Shown piece by piece: positions 1 to 13,600 of a stretch of DNA of 64,000 bases (its first letter is position 1; every line of letters starts with the position of its first letter). The stretch lies in assembly GCF_024868665.1 (NCBI RefSeq), contig NC_079902.1:14082265-14146264 (forward strand). Direction: 5' to 3'. The notes below the pieces were generated by a model. The model had not been told where the DNA came from. It saw only the letters and a list, made by a program, of their open reading frames with translations, and made no database searches. This DNA is from Triplophysa rosa. Taxonomy: Eukaryota > Chordata > Actinopteri > Cypriniformes > Nemacheilidae. The translations under genes and the position numbers were made by a program.

Positions 1-1387
1 AATGCATCTGACAAGTAACCGTTTATCTTTACAGGGAAATGCAATGCAGGTGAACACACAAACCACCGCATCAAACAGCTTTGGCTGAATATCAAACAAT
101 GTTATTTTAACAACCTACATGATCAGACAAGTCAAAACTGAGGATGACAAAAAAGGATTGTGCTTCATGCAACATCTGTGAAATTTGTAATAGGAAGAAC
201 GTCTACAGCCTAGTTATTAAATGTGTAAATGCAGGAGATGCTGGCCTTTTCTCAGCAAACACTGCATTGCAACAAACACAAGAACATAAATAAAATAGCC
301 ATCTATTTTCTTACCTATTTCCTCACATTATTTTTCATTAAATACAAGCACGAGGAACATAAATACCATACACCCTCTCTCTGGTCTATTGTCACATTCT
401 GTCTGCCACACCCTCTGACTGTTTTCAAAGTAGTAACCCTCCATGAAGCGTTTCAGCTCACTTTGTGTTCTTATTTTTAAACATATTCTCAATCTACAAG
501 CCAGTTTACTTGATTTCTAAACTTGCTTCCCCATGTACAGGGAAGATTGTGGTCCATTGAATCAATTATGGTCGCTAAAATCAATACAACTATTGTCCCC
601 AGAGCTGAAATAAGAAGCTACTTGAGGTTCTTAGAGGAGTCTTGATAAAGTTAATGAGGGCTGGTAAGTGCCATTGACCCAGAGACTAAAGAACACCATG
701 GGGCGATTATGAAACCACAGCAGTTGTGACAGAGATGGAAACCTGTAGACTTTGTTTTGGTGCCCAAAGGATTGCAAAGGCCGAGTTCATTGACATTTAA
801 AAAAAGTAGCTTATTTTTTAAAAATTCAACCAAGGCTACAATACAGGTGTTGGCTCAGATCTTTTTATCTTTAGCCGCTACTTTAGCGCACCTGCACAAC
901 CTTTACAACAGAAGGACAGTTGTGTTTCTGGAAATCAATTAATGAATCAGTCAACACATGTACTCTTTTGTGACCAACCTATTGTGTAAATTTAACTAAA
1001 GCCAGGCATGACAAAGGCGAGAAGATCTGTTTTTATATGACAACACAAAGCACCAATTAGGACAACCCGCACGCCACATAAAAGAAACTCTGATCACGTA
1101 TAACATTTGTCTGGCAAACATCAATAATCAACAATTATTTGTTTGTTTTTACAAATTGATGTAAATAAAGTAAATAAAATGAATAGATGACTAAAGTAAG
1201 TAATAAATAGTCCTATAAAATATTTTGCTCTTCAATAGATGGGTGCCTTTTGTGTAACTGGCAAACAAGACGACTCCGTGACAACCAGCCCACTCAATTT
1301 ACATTCAACGTAAGCTATACAATCAATATATTCACCTAAGAACGATGGTACCTTCCTAACATCTATTAAAACGTATAATTTCTGAAT
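1..1387. other. upstream flank, no gene recognised
   Basis: A+T-rich sequence left of elovl6. The short open frames here show no protein-like composition or family resemblance. No tRNA, terminal inverted repeat or long tandem repeat was noticed. Confidence 0.5.
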
Positions 1388-1682
1388 CTATGCCAAAGGT
1401 CACTGCAGTTAAGAACGACGCCAGCACAGGAGGATGCATCAGTGCTGCGGCATTAGGACCTTGCGCTCCTCTTCCTCACAGGAGACAGAGAGGAGGGCGT
1501 ATGCCGGCACGGGCTCAGACTCAGACATACAGGCTGACATAAGATAAGTAGCGAGCGTGATGGGGCGCTAAGAGCGATGCTGGAGTGTGCGACAGAAATA
1601 AGTCAGAAAATCCGCGCAACTGTACTCATTTAGTCGAGAAAGCAAGGCTCTCTACGCGTTTAAAGGAAGCCGCCGGGAAATC
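1388..1682 (+). promoter_or_regulatory. probable elovl6 5' UTR and proximal promoter
   Basis: The 300 bases before the elovl6 start codon are visibly richer in G+C and CpG than the A+T-rich sequence on either side (for example around 1430-1580). That is typical of a vertebrate promoter or first exon. I see no clear TATA box, and the transcription start cannot be placed from sequence alone. The assignment is inferred from position and composition. Confidence 0.4.
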
Positions 1683-4600
1683 ATGTCGGTGCTTGCGCTG
1701 CAAGAGTACGAATTCGAGAGGCAGTTCAATGAAGATGAAGCCATTCGATGGATGCAAGAGAACTGGTACAGTAGCCGTGTTTCATGATCAACCGTGATGT
1801 ACGATAAGCTACAGTAGAATTTAAAGCACTTGCATCATCAGACAGATTATATTTAATATTATAATGCACCTAGTGCGTAGATTAGTGTAACGTTACAGTC
1901 TTTGCAGCGGTTTGGGTATAAAACATTTTAACCATGCATTAGCCAGAGATGCTGTTTGTAAATCGTCAGGGACTTTTGAAAGTCATGGGCTTCCATTTAG
2001 ACAAGCAGCACGTTTTCCACCCTTGAAAGACCAATAATGTGGCATCAGTATGGTTTCAGCATTGCGTTATTTGGAAGATCTCAACTAATATGCATGTAAT
2101 GAGTGGGTCTATATTTGAAGCGTCACTGCTTTCTAGTCAGATTCAGTCTGCTCAAGGTGATGCTCTGGCTGTGTCCTTCATGATAAGAGCAACTTTCATC
2201 CTATAGAAAGGCGAAATGGTACGTAGCCTATCATATGCTAACTTTTATATAAGAAATGCATGCAAGATGCCTTTTTTAAAACATAACAATGGGGTGTTTC
2301 AAATAGCTGTTTATCCTCCCAAGACTAGCCTGCCCAAATCTAAAACCTGAAACACTACTATGTGCATTGCCCCTCTTACACAAGTATCGATATGAAACGA
2401 AACAAATTTTACAAGGGATATAAAATGTAGCTTCAATAGTTGCAGCACCCAAAACGCACATGTTCCAGATGTATCCTATAATTTGTTTATTGGCATATAA
2501 TCGCGCATTCTGCACGTTGAGAAACAAACCTGACACATGGTAACATCGACACGATTACTCGCGTGTATCCGCTTCTGTGATGTAGCGCGTGTAGAGACAC
2601 ATACGTCAGGCTTCTTTAGATTCATATCGACCGACCAATGGGAGGCGGCTTTTGATGTCTGCTGACAGAAATCCGACCAATCACGTTTCAGCGTAACTGC
2701 CCACTTCTCGGGCATGGTTGCTTGCACGCATTTATCACCCTGTTTCCTCCTGGGTAGAGAGCTGAGAATCTGAATCTTATGGTTATGTTTAACTTTCTCA
2801 GTGACAAAATGTCAGTGTAGTTGTTAGCTGCAGCATGTTTCTGTTTATTTTTAATGTAGTATTTAATGTTAAATATATGAAATCTTAATTTGCTGTTTGC
2901 CCATGCCAATTAATGCTAACACTGACATGCCTGTATAAATGTAAAACGCGCACGCACGCACGCACACACGTAGGCATCTAACACTTTAGAGTCAATCTGG
3001 CAACCCATTAAATCATGTAGCATAAATCACAAAACTCAATTCAACACAGGCTCATAAACCATTCCTGCCTCCAGGTATTTAGTTAACACGCTGTCGTTAC
3101 AATTTCTATGATTTCATAATACTTATGTTGTGGCTTAACTCATAATAATTATGAATAGTTTCACATGGACATTTCTGCACTTCATGCAGATTTATCTGAG
3201 AATCAGATTCTACAAAAATTGAATTGCCAAGATACATAGTACTAAAGTTTGTTTACACTCCAGGGAAAATTTTCAAGAGTAACTGTTCGAAGTAACATTC
3301 AAATCTGTTCTGCTTTTGTTAGCGTGATCACATTGGCTGTTATAGAATCTATGCAAGCTTGTGTAGATGGATCATGTGTTAATTGTTAGAAATTAATGTT
3401 TCGCTGTTGACATTTTTAATGAGCGCATTGTTCAAATGGTGATTGGTGATTTGGTGGATTGGTTGTCCATACTTTTGGAGGGAACAGTTAAGCTTTATTG
3501 TTGCAACACCTGACGACACATCAAATCAGACCTGACCCGAAAACTAAACTGATTTTTACCTCAAACCTGAGAATAGATTTGACTTGGACATAACATTATA
3601 ATTAAACCATACGGTCACTAGCCTATTTTTCCATAGTGTCTATATACAATACAGATCAAAAGTGATGTTTGGCACTGCAGCACAGGTGTGGTTGAATAAT
3701 GGGATATTGAAGATTCCCGGCCGAATATAGCAGGGATGTACAAACAGGGTTGAATGGTGTTTTTTAAAAAAGTGTGCTTTCTGTTTACAGGCAAAGATTC
3801 ATTACCATACAGATTTGTTGCATTTCACCTCGTGATTCTGTGCCAAAAGTCATTCAATTGAATGAATGGATGGATGAAAGGGGGGTTAAATACCAATTAC
3901 CTGTAATGTTACTCAGCAGTTTCTGTGGCTATTGATCTGGGCAATTTACATTGTGTAATTGCCACATTTGCATTTCAGGGGAAAATAGAAAGTAAACGTT
4001 TGCTTGAAAAACACACCCAAGAAATTCCCCTTGTTTTTGGAGTATCAGTAGTGATTTTTCAGACATATCTGTTATGGAGGACTTAAAGTGGAAGTTCACC
4101 CAAAAATCAACTTTGTGTGATTTTTTACTCACCCACGTGACGTTAAACAAGGTTAGAGAACTTCCGGCGTCTTCAGAGCACAAACAAAGATATTTAGGTG
4201 ACATCCGAGAGAAGACGAAGTGCTCTCGTGAACGTGCACCATACACTGACAAGACAGAGGAGAATATATCCATTAAAGTCGGTAATTTGGTTTGTTTTTC
4301 ACACAAAGCATTCTCGTCGCTTCAAAAAAATTCATCTGAACCACTATGCGCGGATGGACCAATTTAACGATGTCTTTAGTACTTTTCTGGACCTTGACAA
4401 CCATTGACACCATGGTTTCAACGAGGAGGCCTGGAAATCTCTCGGATGTCACCTAAATATCTTTATTTGTGCTCCGAAGATGCCGGAAGTTTTCTAAACA
4501 TGTTTAACGTCATGTGGGTGAGTAAAAAAATCACACAAAGTTGGTTTTTGAACTATCCATTTAATGTTTTAATCATTCTTTTATGTACTTCCTGATTATT

Positions 4601-7600
4601 AGGGGAACAGAATGTCAGCTTTGATTGACAATTTTTGTATTATTTATGTTACATTTACAAAAGCTTCAAAAAAAATGGTGCATAAATATACATTTAATAT
4701 ATGAGTGGCAGTCAGACTCTTCATAAGAGATGTTACAGAGCGACATTCTTCATTAACTACATCACACTACAGAGGACTGTCATATGAAACACACAACATA
4801 TTTTAAATTCTCTGAACCTCTGACTCCAACAGGTGCTACTGCATTTATGGTACAGTCAGTCCTCACAAATTCAGTGTATGTAGCACGCATACATGATTTT
4901 TTACATGCACATGTTTTGCGAATCTCAGGCAAAGACTGGGCCCACAGCAAAGCCGTAATAAATCTTGGGTCAGTCAGCGTGTATAGATATATTTAGATTG
5001 TACATCAGAACATCAACCTGTATCTACGTATACTCAAAAGATAAAGTTTTGGAATACAAAATATTTGAATAAGAACACGGAGTGCATTAGGTTCATTTCA
5101 TTAAGTCCATTTCCATGCCTGATTTTCAGCATAGCACCCATAGACTGCATCGTGTTGCATGTTGGTCTGGTTTAACAGGAATGAATTAGCCACAGGCTCT
5201 ACAAGTAGCCACAGGTCAATCTCTAATCTGGGTGTATTTTTATCTTCTGTTCTCACCTCGTTGCACTGCCCAAAAGTTGATTTAACAAGCCCTCTCTTAT
5301 TCTAACATAGTCAGTCTCTCAAAATAAGAGACCAGCTCAGGGCTCCAGACTAACTTTTTTTACAAGGAGCACTGTAGCCCCTGACTGAAATTTTTAGGAG
5401 CGTGCAAGCAAATAACGTGGTCGCAGTCTGGAGCCCTGCAGCTCATGAAATCCACAAAATGCATGGCCATGTAAAAGTAGACTGAATCCTGCCATGGACT
5501 GCCAGCCTTACATAACAGTTGAACTACTGTACCTTCTTAATGAGACTTTCCTGGCACCATCAGACTGATCCCTTGCATGAAATGTTACTGAAAACAATCT
5601 CACAAAAACCGTAGTCACACTATGAGATTCAGTCTCAGAAAAATACTGACACTACCCTTGACAGATTATCTTTAGAAATACAATTAGCTTTACCTGCACT
5701 CTTGAAAATAAAGGTGCTTCACAATGCCATAGACGTTTTGTTTAAACGGTTCCATCCAAAGAACCCTTTCTGCTTTACAAAAGGTTCTTTGTGGAGATAA
5801 AAAGGTTCTTCAGATTATAAAAAGGTAAGGAAGAGATGGTTCTTTGTGGAACCAAAAATGGTTCTTCTATGGCATGACTGTGGAAAAACCTTTTAGGCAC
5901 CTTTATTTTTAAGAGTGTGCATCCTCAAAATTTGAGTCTAAAAGGTCTTTGACAGAACTTAAAGCTTCCGCCACCCACCACAGCACAAACACGAGAATAT
6001 GTAAAAACGCATTTCAAATTCGACCTCTGAAAGAGCAATGACCTTGTTTCTATTTTCACTGTGAGTAACCCTGCAGAAGAGATTGCTTGTGATGGTTAGA
6101 GACAGCAGTAGAGGAACCTCTGGCTAAAGCCTTGTTCACCGTGTCATAGATTATTACATCAGCGTTGGGGTCCTTTAGCTATATCTGTGTCTACGCACGC
6201 AGATCTACAGTATTCAGAAATACTCATGCAAGAACAGTATTTCAGTATAACTCGACTGATTTGCATGTCCACATATTGAACTGTCAGAAAATCATTGCAG
6301 AGTTCATTTTGCTTGTCCTGTAAATTCTATTAACCTTCCCAGCATTTTGCTGCACTTGTTTAAAAATCACTGAATCTAGCAGAACACATTTTGCTATCGT
6401 CATTAGTCTAAAACTGCTATTAGTCTGCAGATTCGGTTTATTTAGCTGCTTTAAATTACTTTGGAAGCACTTTAAGCGCACATACGCAGTGTTAGCCAGA
6501 TGTGATCCACTGCAGGTACCTTCATCATTAGTCACTGTCCGCTGCAGGTTTGATGCACTCAGCTGAAAAAATGAGAGCATAGACAAAAAAAGCACAGATT
6601 AAGGATTTGATGGTCTTGCAGTGCATAGACCTACTTTGAGTTGATGATGCAAGACCTGAATCGGTTGCTGCAGGATGTTTGTTGTTTTATCTCACTACCG
6701 TCTTCTTGAACATTTTTTGCTCACGAAGCTCTGCTTTTCTGACATGGTAACAACGCAGCAAGGCCTCATGGGAAACTTCAGGGGCTTTACGATTGGGTGG
6801 TCACTATGGGGGGCAGGGCTTTAATAAAGTGACGTGGCATATGATTAAACCATCTCCCCTTGATCTCTTAGGCAAACAGAATAAGATGCCCCCTTTGATG
6901 CTCATGTACTCTGAATATTTACTTATAATGTGTCTTCTTAACATGATATTGCTTCGTCATTCACTGCAGCACAGCTCAGTAATGCCCCAAAAATCTGCGA
7001 ATTCTAATAAAGGTTATTCATTCGTGACATGTGATCCTGTGATTCTGAAGAAATACTGAATGATATGCAAACAGATGTTATAACAGATGACTGCAGCATC
7101 ACAGGCCGTTTTGTCAAGTACAAGCTTCTCAGCTGCAACAGCAGACAAAATGTCTCCGTTAGAACCCAGGCAGCGTGTTTACCCCAATACCGAAATCAGT
7201 CTTCCAATAAAACTGATAAATCGTCCCTATAAAATGTGCGCATGCTGCTGCAGCCTCCCTATGTTCACAAAGAACAATGCAATGACAAACCAAGGTTGGA
7301 GGAGGTCGTATACAATGCATATAGAATAGACTCACTGTTCTGAGCAGAGTGAGGTCAGTGTTTCTCACATCTCGTGGGCAGAAAAATAAAACGACGGCCA
7401 GCGAGCCTTTACAACCTACACCCTTCTGTTCTTCACACGATGCCTGTAGAGGTCATGCATAAATCAACAGTACACACACTCAGACAACGCTCAATTAATT
7501 AGTTAAATACTATCGAGGGAAGTCAAAATATACAATGACTTTACCCATACAGATCAGGTAATCGGACCCCCACTGAGCCTCTGGGACGGCTTGTCTGCGG

Positions 7601-10600
7601 AATTTACTGTAGTTCCTGGAAAGAGAATCAAGTCACACACAACATCCAGGAAATGATCCTATCGGGGAGAGACGTGCCCCTGAATGCTGGCCTGGCAAAG
7701 CTCCTTTCTGGTTTCTGACGTAAAAACAACCATCATTGTCAATAAAAGGTTACGGTGTGGTAGGTTGAAGTAAATGTTAAAACTAGGTATGTTGGTGCAA
7801 ACTTGAGCTAAAAATAAACAAACCGTATTTCAATGGTATCTGTAGTAGTATCTACCGTTTGGTACTCGAGTGCTCTGATTTACAAGTGGCTGATTTCTCA
7901 TGCAGCTACATGTCTTGGCTTGGTATTAATGTAAACATAGTCAGTTATGTCTAAGACATCAGTTCTAGACATGTAAATGGACCCTCATAGACCTGTCACT
8001 GTCTCTTTGACCATTAATATTACTCTGACTGACAGAAACATTGACAATAGAAAAGCATTCACAGCTCTTAGCTGCACAGCTGCATTAATAAGCCGTTTGA
8101 GTTTAAAATAAAAACATGTTTAATGTAATTGCTGTTTTATTGTTTTTCTTGAATATTTACCCAAATACGTGACATCACTGTAAAAACAACATGAAAAATG
8201 ACTTAATTTATTTATACTTAATAAATTACTTCATTTGTATCAATTCATCACTGTCCTTTTGAAACCTTGTATGTCCAAATTCGCTATTTTTAGAAAATGG
8301 AAAAACACTGTACTTTTTATATGATTACATACTTTGTTGAAAACCCAGTGACAAACATAAAGGGTGACTAATAATAATGATTTATGACTAAATAAAAACC
8401 ACGAAATATGGAGATGCAAGGTTTCAGAAGGACAGCAGTGAATTGTTTTATTGCTACTGTTTAGTTGAATATTAATAATCAGTTTTAATGTAATCAATTT
8501 TGGTATTTAATTTTTTTTATTTAATTGACATCCCACATACAAACATATACTCTAAACAGTGATTCTTTGTCTCGACCACCATATTGTATTATGCTAAGTA
8601 GCTTCAACTTTAAAATAAACACATTTATGACAATATACGATATAAATTACAAGAAAAGCTCAAAAGTATGCATAAAGTGAATGGAAAAATTGGAGTTGTG
8701 CAAACTAGATTTAAATTAAGTAAATCTAACATACATTCCAGTGCAATGAACTTAATATTATCAGTACAAATGCTGTGAGGAATACCCATAAGCCCTTGCG
8801 CCTGAAAAGTTTGATTATTCATGCTTTTTTTAATTTTAAGCACTTTTGGGGCATTTATATAGATGTTAAAAAGTGGTATAACAAAATGTAAGATGTATTT
8901 AGTATTATTGATGTTGTTTTGTGAAAAATCGTTTTCTGTGAAGTTACTGTACCATTCAGGTGATTCGTGTTTGCTTTGGTAAGCATAGACCCTGTTCAAC
9001 CCATCATAATTCTTACCACAATAAGGAAGACACACAGCAGAAATGCAGTATGTTGTGTACTTCTGTGGAGAATCATTCAATGACTGACATCAAATCAGTC
9101 ATCAATTATTTCAATACTATTTGTTATAATAATATACTTCACTATGCTATATGAACATTATGAACAAGTACAGACTACATGAGCACTGTAAATTGATTGA
9201 ACTTGTGCTACATATTTTTTTAAGTAAAGAAGGTCAAGTGAACTCATATATTTGTGTAAACGCAACAAGGAGATTTAAGTCAAAATAACAAGAAAATATT
9301 TAAGTTGCATTTGCTTAAAAACCATGATGCAAAAATGGTGGACATCTATTTTAAGTAAAGTCAACACATCACTTTTACTGAACTCTCGCTGTTAACCGGA
9401 ATTAGCTATATTAATTTAGTTTCTCAACAACATTCTAGACGGCACGGATGAGAAACAAATTTATTGCAAATCAGATTTAGCAGGATAAAAGTGCCCTCGA
9501 AACTGAATTAGACCGCACTGTGGATGTTTCCAGCTATGAGATAAATGCACTTCAGCTCTGCCAGATATTATAAGATCTTAAAAGCAATGCAAGCTGTCAG
9601 AATAAGCCCAATAATCTGTTTGTGATGAAAAGCTCCAACAACAGTTTATTTCCTTTCACTTTGGCAAGAGAGAAGTGATGAGTATAGGCTTTAAGAAATA
9701 CAATGACATATTTATGTAACGTTCGATGCGTTTGGACAGCACCACTTCAAGCAGCGAAACGTGCTGAGCCAATTGCATTAGATTCTGAGGTCAGGATTTA
9801 ATGTGATAGAACAACAAACAGGTTTTGATGTTTTTATAACAAAGATCACAGTATAAACTTAAATCCGAAATGTGTTTGTTTAGACTAGGATTTGAGCTCA
9901 ATATCTCGGTTTCCGAGATGCCCACTATAAAAGACTTTCTTCTTGCTTTTGACATCAGCTACATACATATCTAGATCATATTACAGTAATTTACGTTAAA
10001 TTGATGCATTTAGCAGAAGCTTTTATCTAAACCAACTTGATGTTTTCAAGCTGTTATCGATATATGGACATTTTCTTTATGAGAGCAAGAAATCGGCTAT
10101 TTATTTATGTGGAGTATATCACCTCACTCAATTGACACATCAGTATGGCCCTAAGGTCCACAGCTTCAAATATGAATCATAATCATTTATATGATCATAA
10201 ATAAAGACTAAGAATATGTTGTGAACAGATGGTCATGCTGAAGGTAGTTATAGTAGATGCAAAATTTCCTTTGACTATACAGTACTAATTCATTTTTTAC
10301 CATCTCTCTCCCCACAGGAAGAAATCTTTCCTGTTCTCGGCGCTCTACGCTGCGTGCATACTCGGTGGGCGGCATGTAATGAAGCAAAGGGAGAAGTTTG
10401 AATTGAGGAAACCGCTGGTACTATGGTCTTTAACACTCGCCGTCTTCAGGTAATTATGTCATTAGGTTCATAATAAACAAACTGTCTGATACCAAACAAT
10501 TCACTCCCAGTTAATACAGTAGTTCTCAGTCATTGCAGGTCTTAAAGCAGCAGGGCACTTTCCTCGGGAGAGGCACGCAACCCAAAAAAGTGGCACTAAA

Positions 10601-13600
10601 ATACACTTTATTTAATTACACTAAAGTGCTCCATTTTCACACATTGTAATTAATATACTAAAATATAGTCTTTAGTACTTCTATTTATTGTTTATCAAAA
10701 TACCACAGTTGAGTACACTTAGATCTTATTAAGTTTATCTACTAAAGACATGTTTTGTATATTTAGTTCAAAATTAGTGTGTCACTTTTTCCACCTGGCA
10801 AAGGGAAACGCATAATGTGGCAGGTATACTGTGTATTCATAAATAGTTTTATGTTTTACCAGATTAATGGTGTGCATTATAGGCAGTAAACAAGCCACTT
10901 CCTCGTTCCAAGTTACTTCATAAAGACCTGCAAAAAAGGTATATAAGAGACCTGCATATAATGATACGCTTCGAGCTTACACCTAATCTCATCTAACTCA
11001 TGTTACATCATAACACTGTCACCCACTCTTCTATCTATAAACATCAGCACTCAAGTAACTGTGGAATAGACATGACGCAAACTCCAACGTCTAACACATC
11101 GAGATCCAGCCACTAGAAATTAGAAACTTGACCCACCCACCCAATGCCACAGACTGTCAATCAATAAACGCAGCCAATGAAAATAAAGCCAGAAAAGCTC
11201 CGAAAGCCAGAGGGCGCTCTCGCTCAGAAAGTCAGAAAATGGGACATAGAAGAACGATGTGCAATGTAGTGTTATGGCTAGAAGGGATTCAGCTACCTTC
11301 ACATGCGCACTTCAATACTGCATAATTTTTGTCACGCTAACAACAGTTAATTACGATTTTATTATTATTGTAAGGTTAGGTTTAGGGTTGGGGTAGGTGT
11401 AGGCGTAAATGTAATTTATTGTAATTTTATGGCAAGATTTTGCATCCCTTCTAGCCACAACCATAGATATCAAAACTAGATGCCGCATTAGCAACTGTTT
11501 CTGTGGGCCGCTATAGAGGGTATGCATTGACGTCACTTTCACTTTTCACTTTTTTGATGTCAGGCGCGCTCTGGCATGCTCATGTGGTAAAGTGACGACA
11601 CGTCCATACCCTCTATACGTAAGTCGTCCGCCATATTGGAGCGGTGCGTGCTGGTCTGTGTTGCCAAGTCTGCGGCTTTCCAGTGGAATTGGGTTACTTT
11701 GTTACTGTCTCTCCGGTTTGTTTTATCTACAGGTTAGGAGTGGAAGGATTTTGTATATAGCTGTCCATCTTAAGATGATTTTATTTATGAATGTAAGGTT
11801 ATGATATTTGGACTAGGTACGTTAGGCTCGTGATGAAGGATTTTGTTTTTCTCAGATCTGCCAACCCTGCCAAGTAGGGATGTAACGATTCACCGTGAGC
11901 CGGTTGAAAATCGGTTATAATGAGTGACGATTCAATTTGGTTGAGGCTTGAACTGAATCGCAATACATTTTTTGAACAGCAGGGGCCGCTATTTTCACTG
12001 CAAACCTGAACGTGGATGCTGATATTTCTTAAATGCAAAAAAATCCAAGAAAAGCACAGACAGTATTAGTTTGTTTATATTAAAGAGACTTTTTCTATTA
12101 TTAATTTGTTATAAAATCGCAGTTTAGTTTTGTTATTTGAAATAAAACATTATTTTATTATGCAAAGAAACGTGAAGCATTTAAGAAATAATGCAAGGGA
12201 AGTTGTTCATTTCTAATTTGTTTCAACTCATTTTTTAAAAATGAATCGTGAGTAAATCGTGAATAAATCGCATCGTGAGATCAGAATCGTGAATCGCATC
12301 GCATTGTGAGCTGAGTGAATCGTTACATCCCTAACCAGTCCGTTAACACTCAAGAGCAAGCTGACTGCATATGATTAGGAAAACATATTTGTTGTTGTGT
12401 AAACCTTTTCACGTATTTTCATGATAATAAAATATATTTATAATGATGATGTTTGACGAGTGTTGCTTTTTCAAATGCATGTTATGAACGATTCAATCTC
12501 GTAGTGATTTTAAAACGAGCAGTACTTCCTACTGATCAAAGAGCCGTTGTTCACGGAAGAGCTGTACATCAAACACAGAATCGAAGCCTTTGCGATTCAG
12601 AATCGATTCTAGACAGGTATAATTGGTGTGAATCACGATACATCGTCCCCAGCCCTAGTTCTAATAGCAGTACTGCAGATCATTTAAAAGCTCAATGTAT
12701 CTGATATAAAAATATATTCTCTTTTGTTCCGTATCTCCTTCTGTTAGTATATTTGGTGCTGTCAGAACTGGTGGATACATGGTGAACATCTTGATGACCA
12801 AGGGTCTGAAGCAGTCGGTGTGCGATCAGAGCTTCTACAACGGACCAGTCAGCAAGTTCTGGGCTTATGCGTTTGTTCTCAGCAAGGCTCCTGAACTAGG
12901 TGAGATTATGTGATATTCCATTTAAATTTCATGGGTTTAGGTTTAGTTAAGCTGCTCTTGTTGTTGCTATTTGTGTGTTAAAGAGGTATGAGCCTAGATT
13001 GCAACCACGTAACAAATCAGTATCAGTATTAATCAGCATTAAATTGGTCCGTAACATGTATGAGCATTTATGAGACGTCACATTGGGAGATATGCTTGAC
13101 TTAAAGGCCCAGTGTATTAAATTTGGTTGCAACCAATGGCTCCCCCTCCCATTCGAAGCTCAACGGTGGTTCTCACAGGACAAAGATGTCATCTAGTTTT
13201 CGCTTCTTTGCTGAAGGAGATAAGATATTTACGAAACACGCTCTGTGGAGCAGTTTAGGGCTACTGTAGAAACAACATTGCGAATTCCATGTAAGGGGAC
13301 CCGTTGTGTATGTGGATAGAAATCGCTTTCTAAGATAATGAAAACCTAATGTTTCATTACGTAAGATCTTTATACATATCTGAAGACATAGTTTATTAAT
13401 GTATATTGAATTTCATTTCTGTCAATAGATACTCCAAAAATTACACACAGCATCTTCAAAGTGTTTTTGATATTACGAAACACACAACACAAAATGTACA
13501 CCAGGGGTCCGTTTCAGAAAGGAGGTTTAGTGAAAAGTCGGAGTATATTAACCCTGAAATGAGGGAAACTCTGGGTTTTCCGTTTCAGAATGTGAGGTAT

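Noticed and set aside
3929..4367. Overlapping frames on both strands (125 and 97 aa)
   Set aside because: They extend into the inverted-arm MITE at 4081-4564; no protein family resemblance.
8625..9080. 151-aa minus-strand open frame
   Set aside because: A+T-rich composition, no domain, no splice or promoter context, inside elovl6 intron 1; likely chance.
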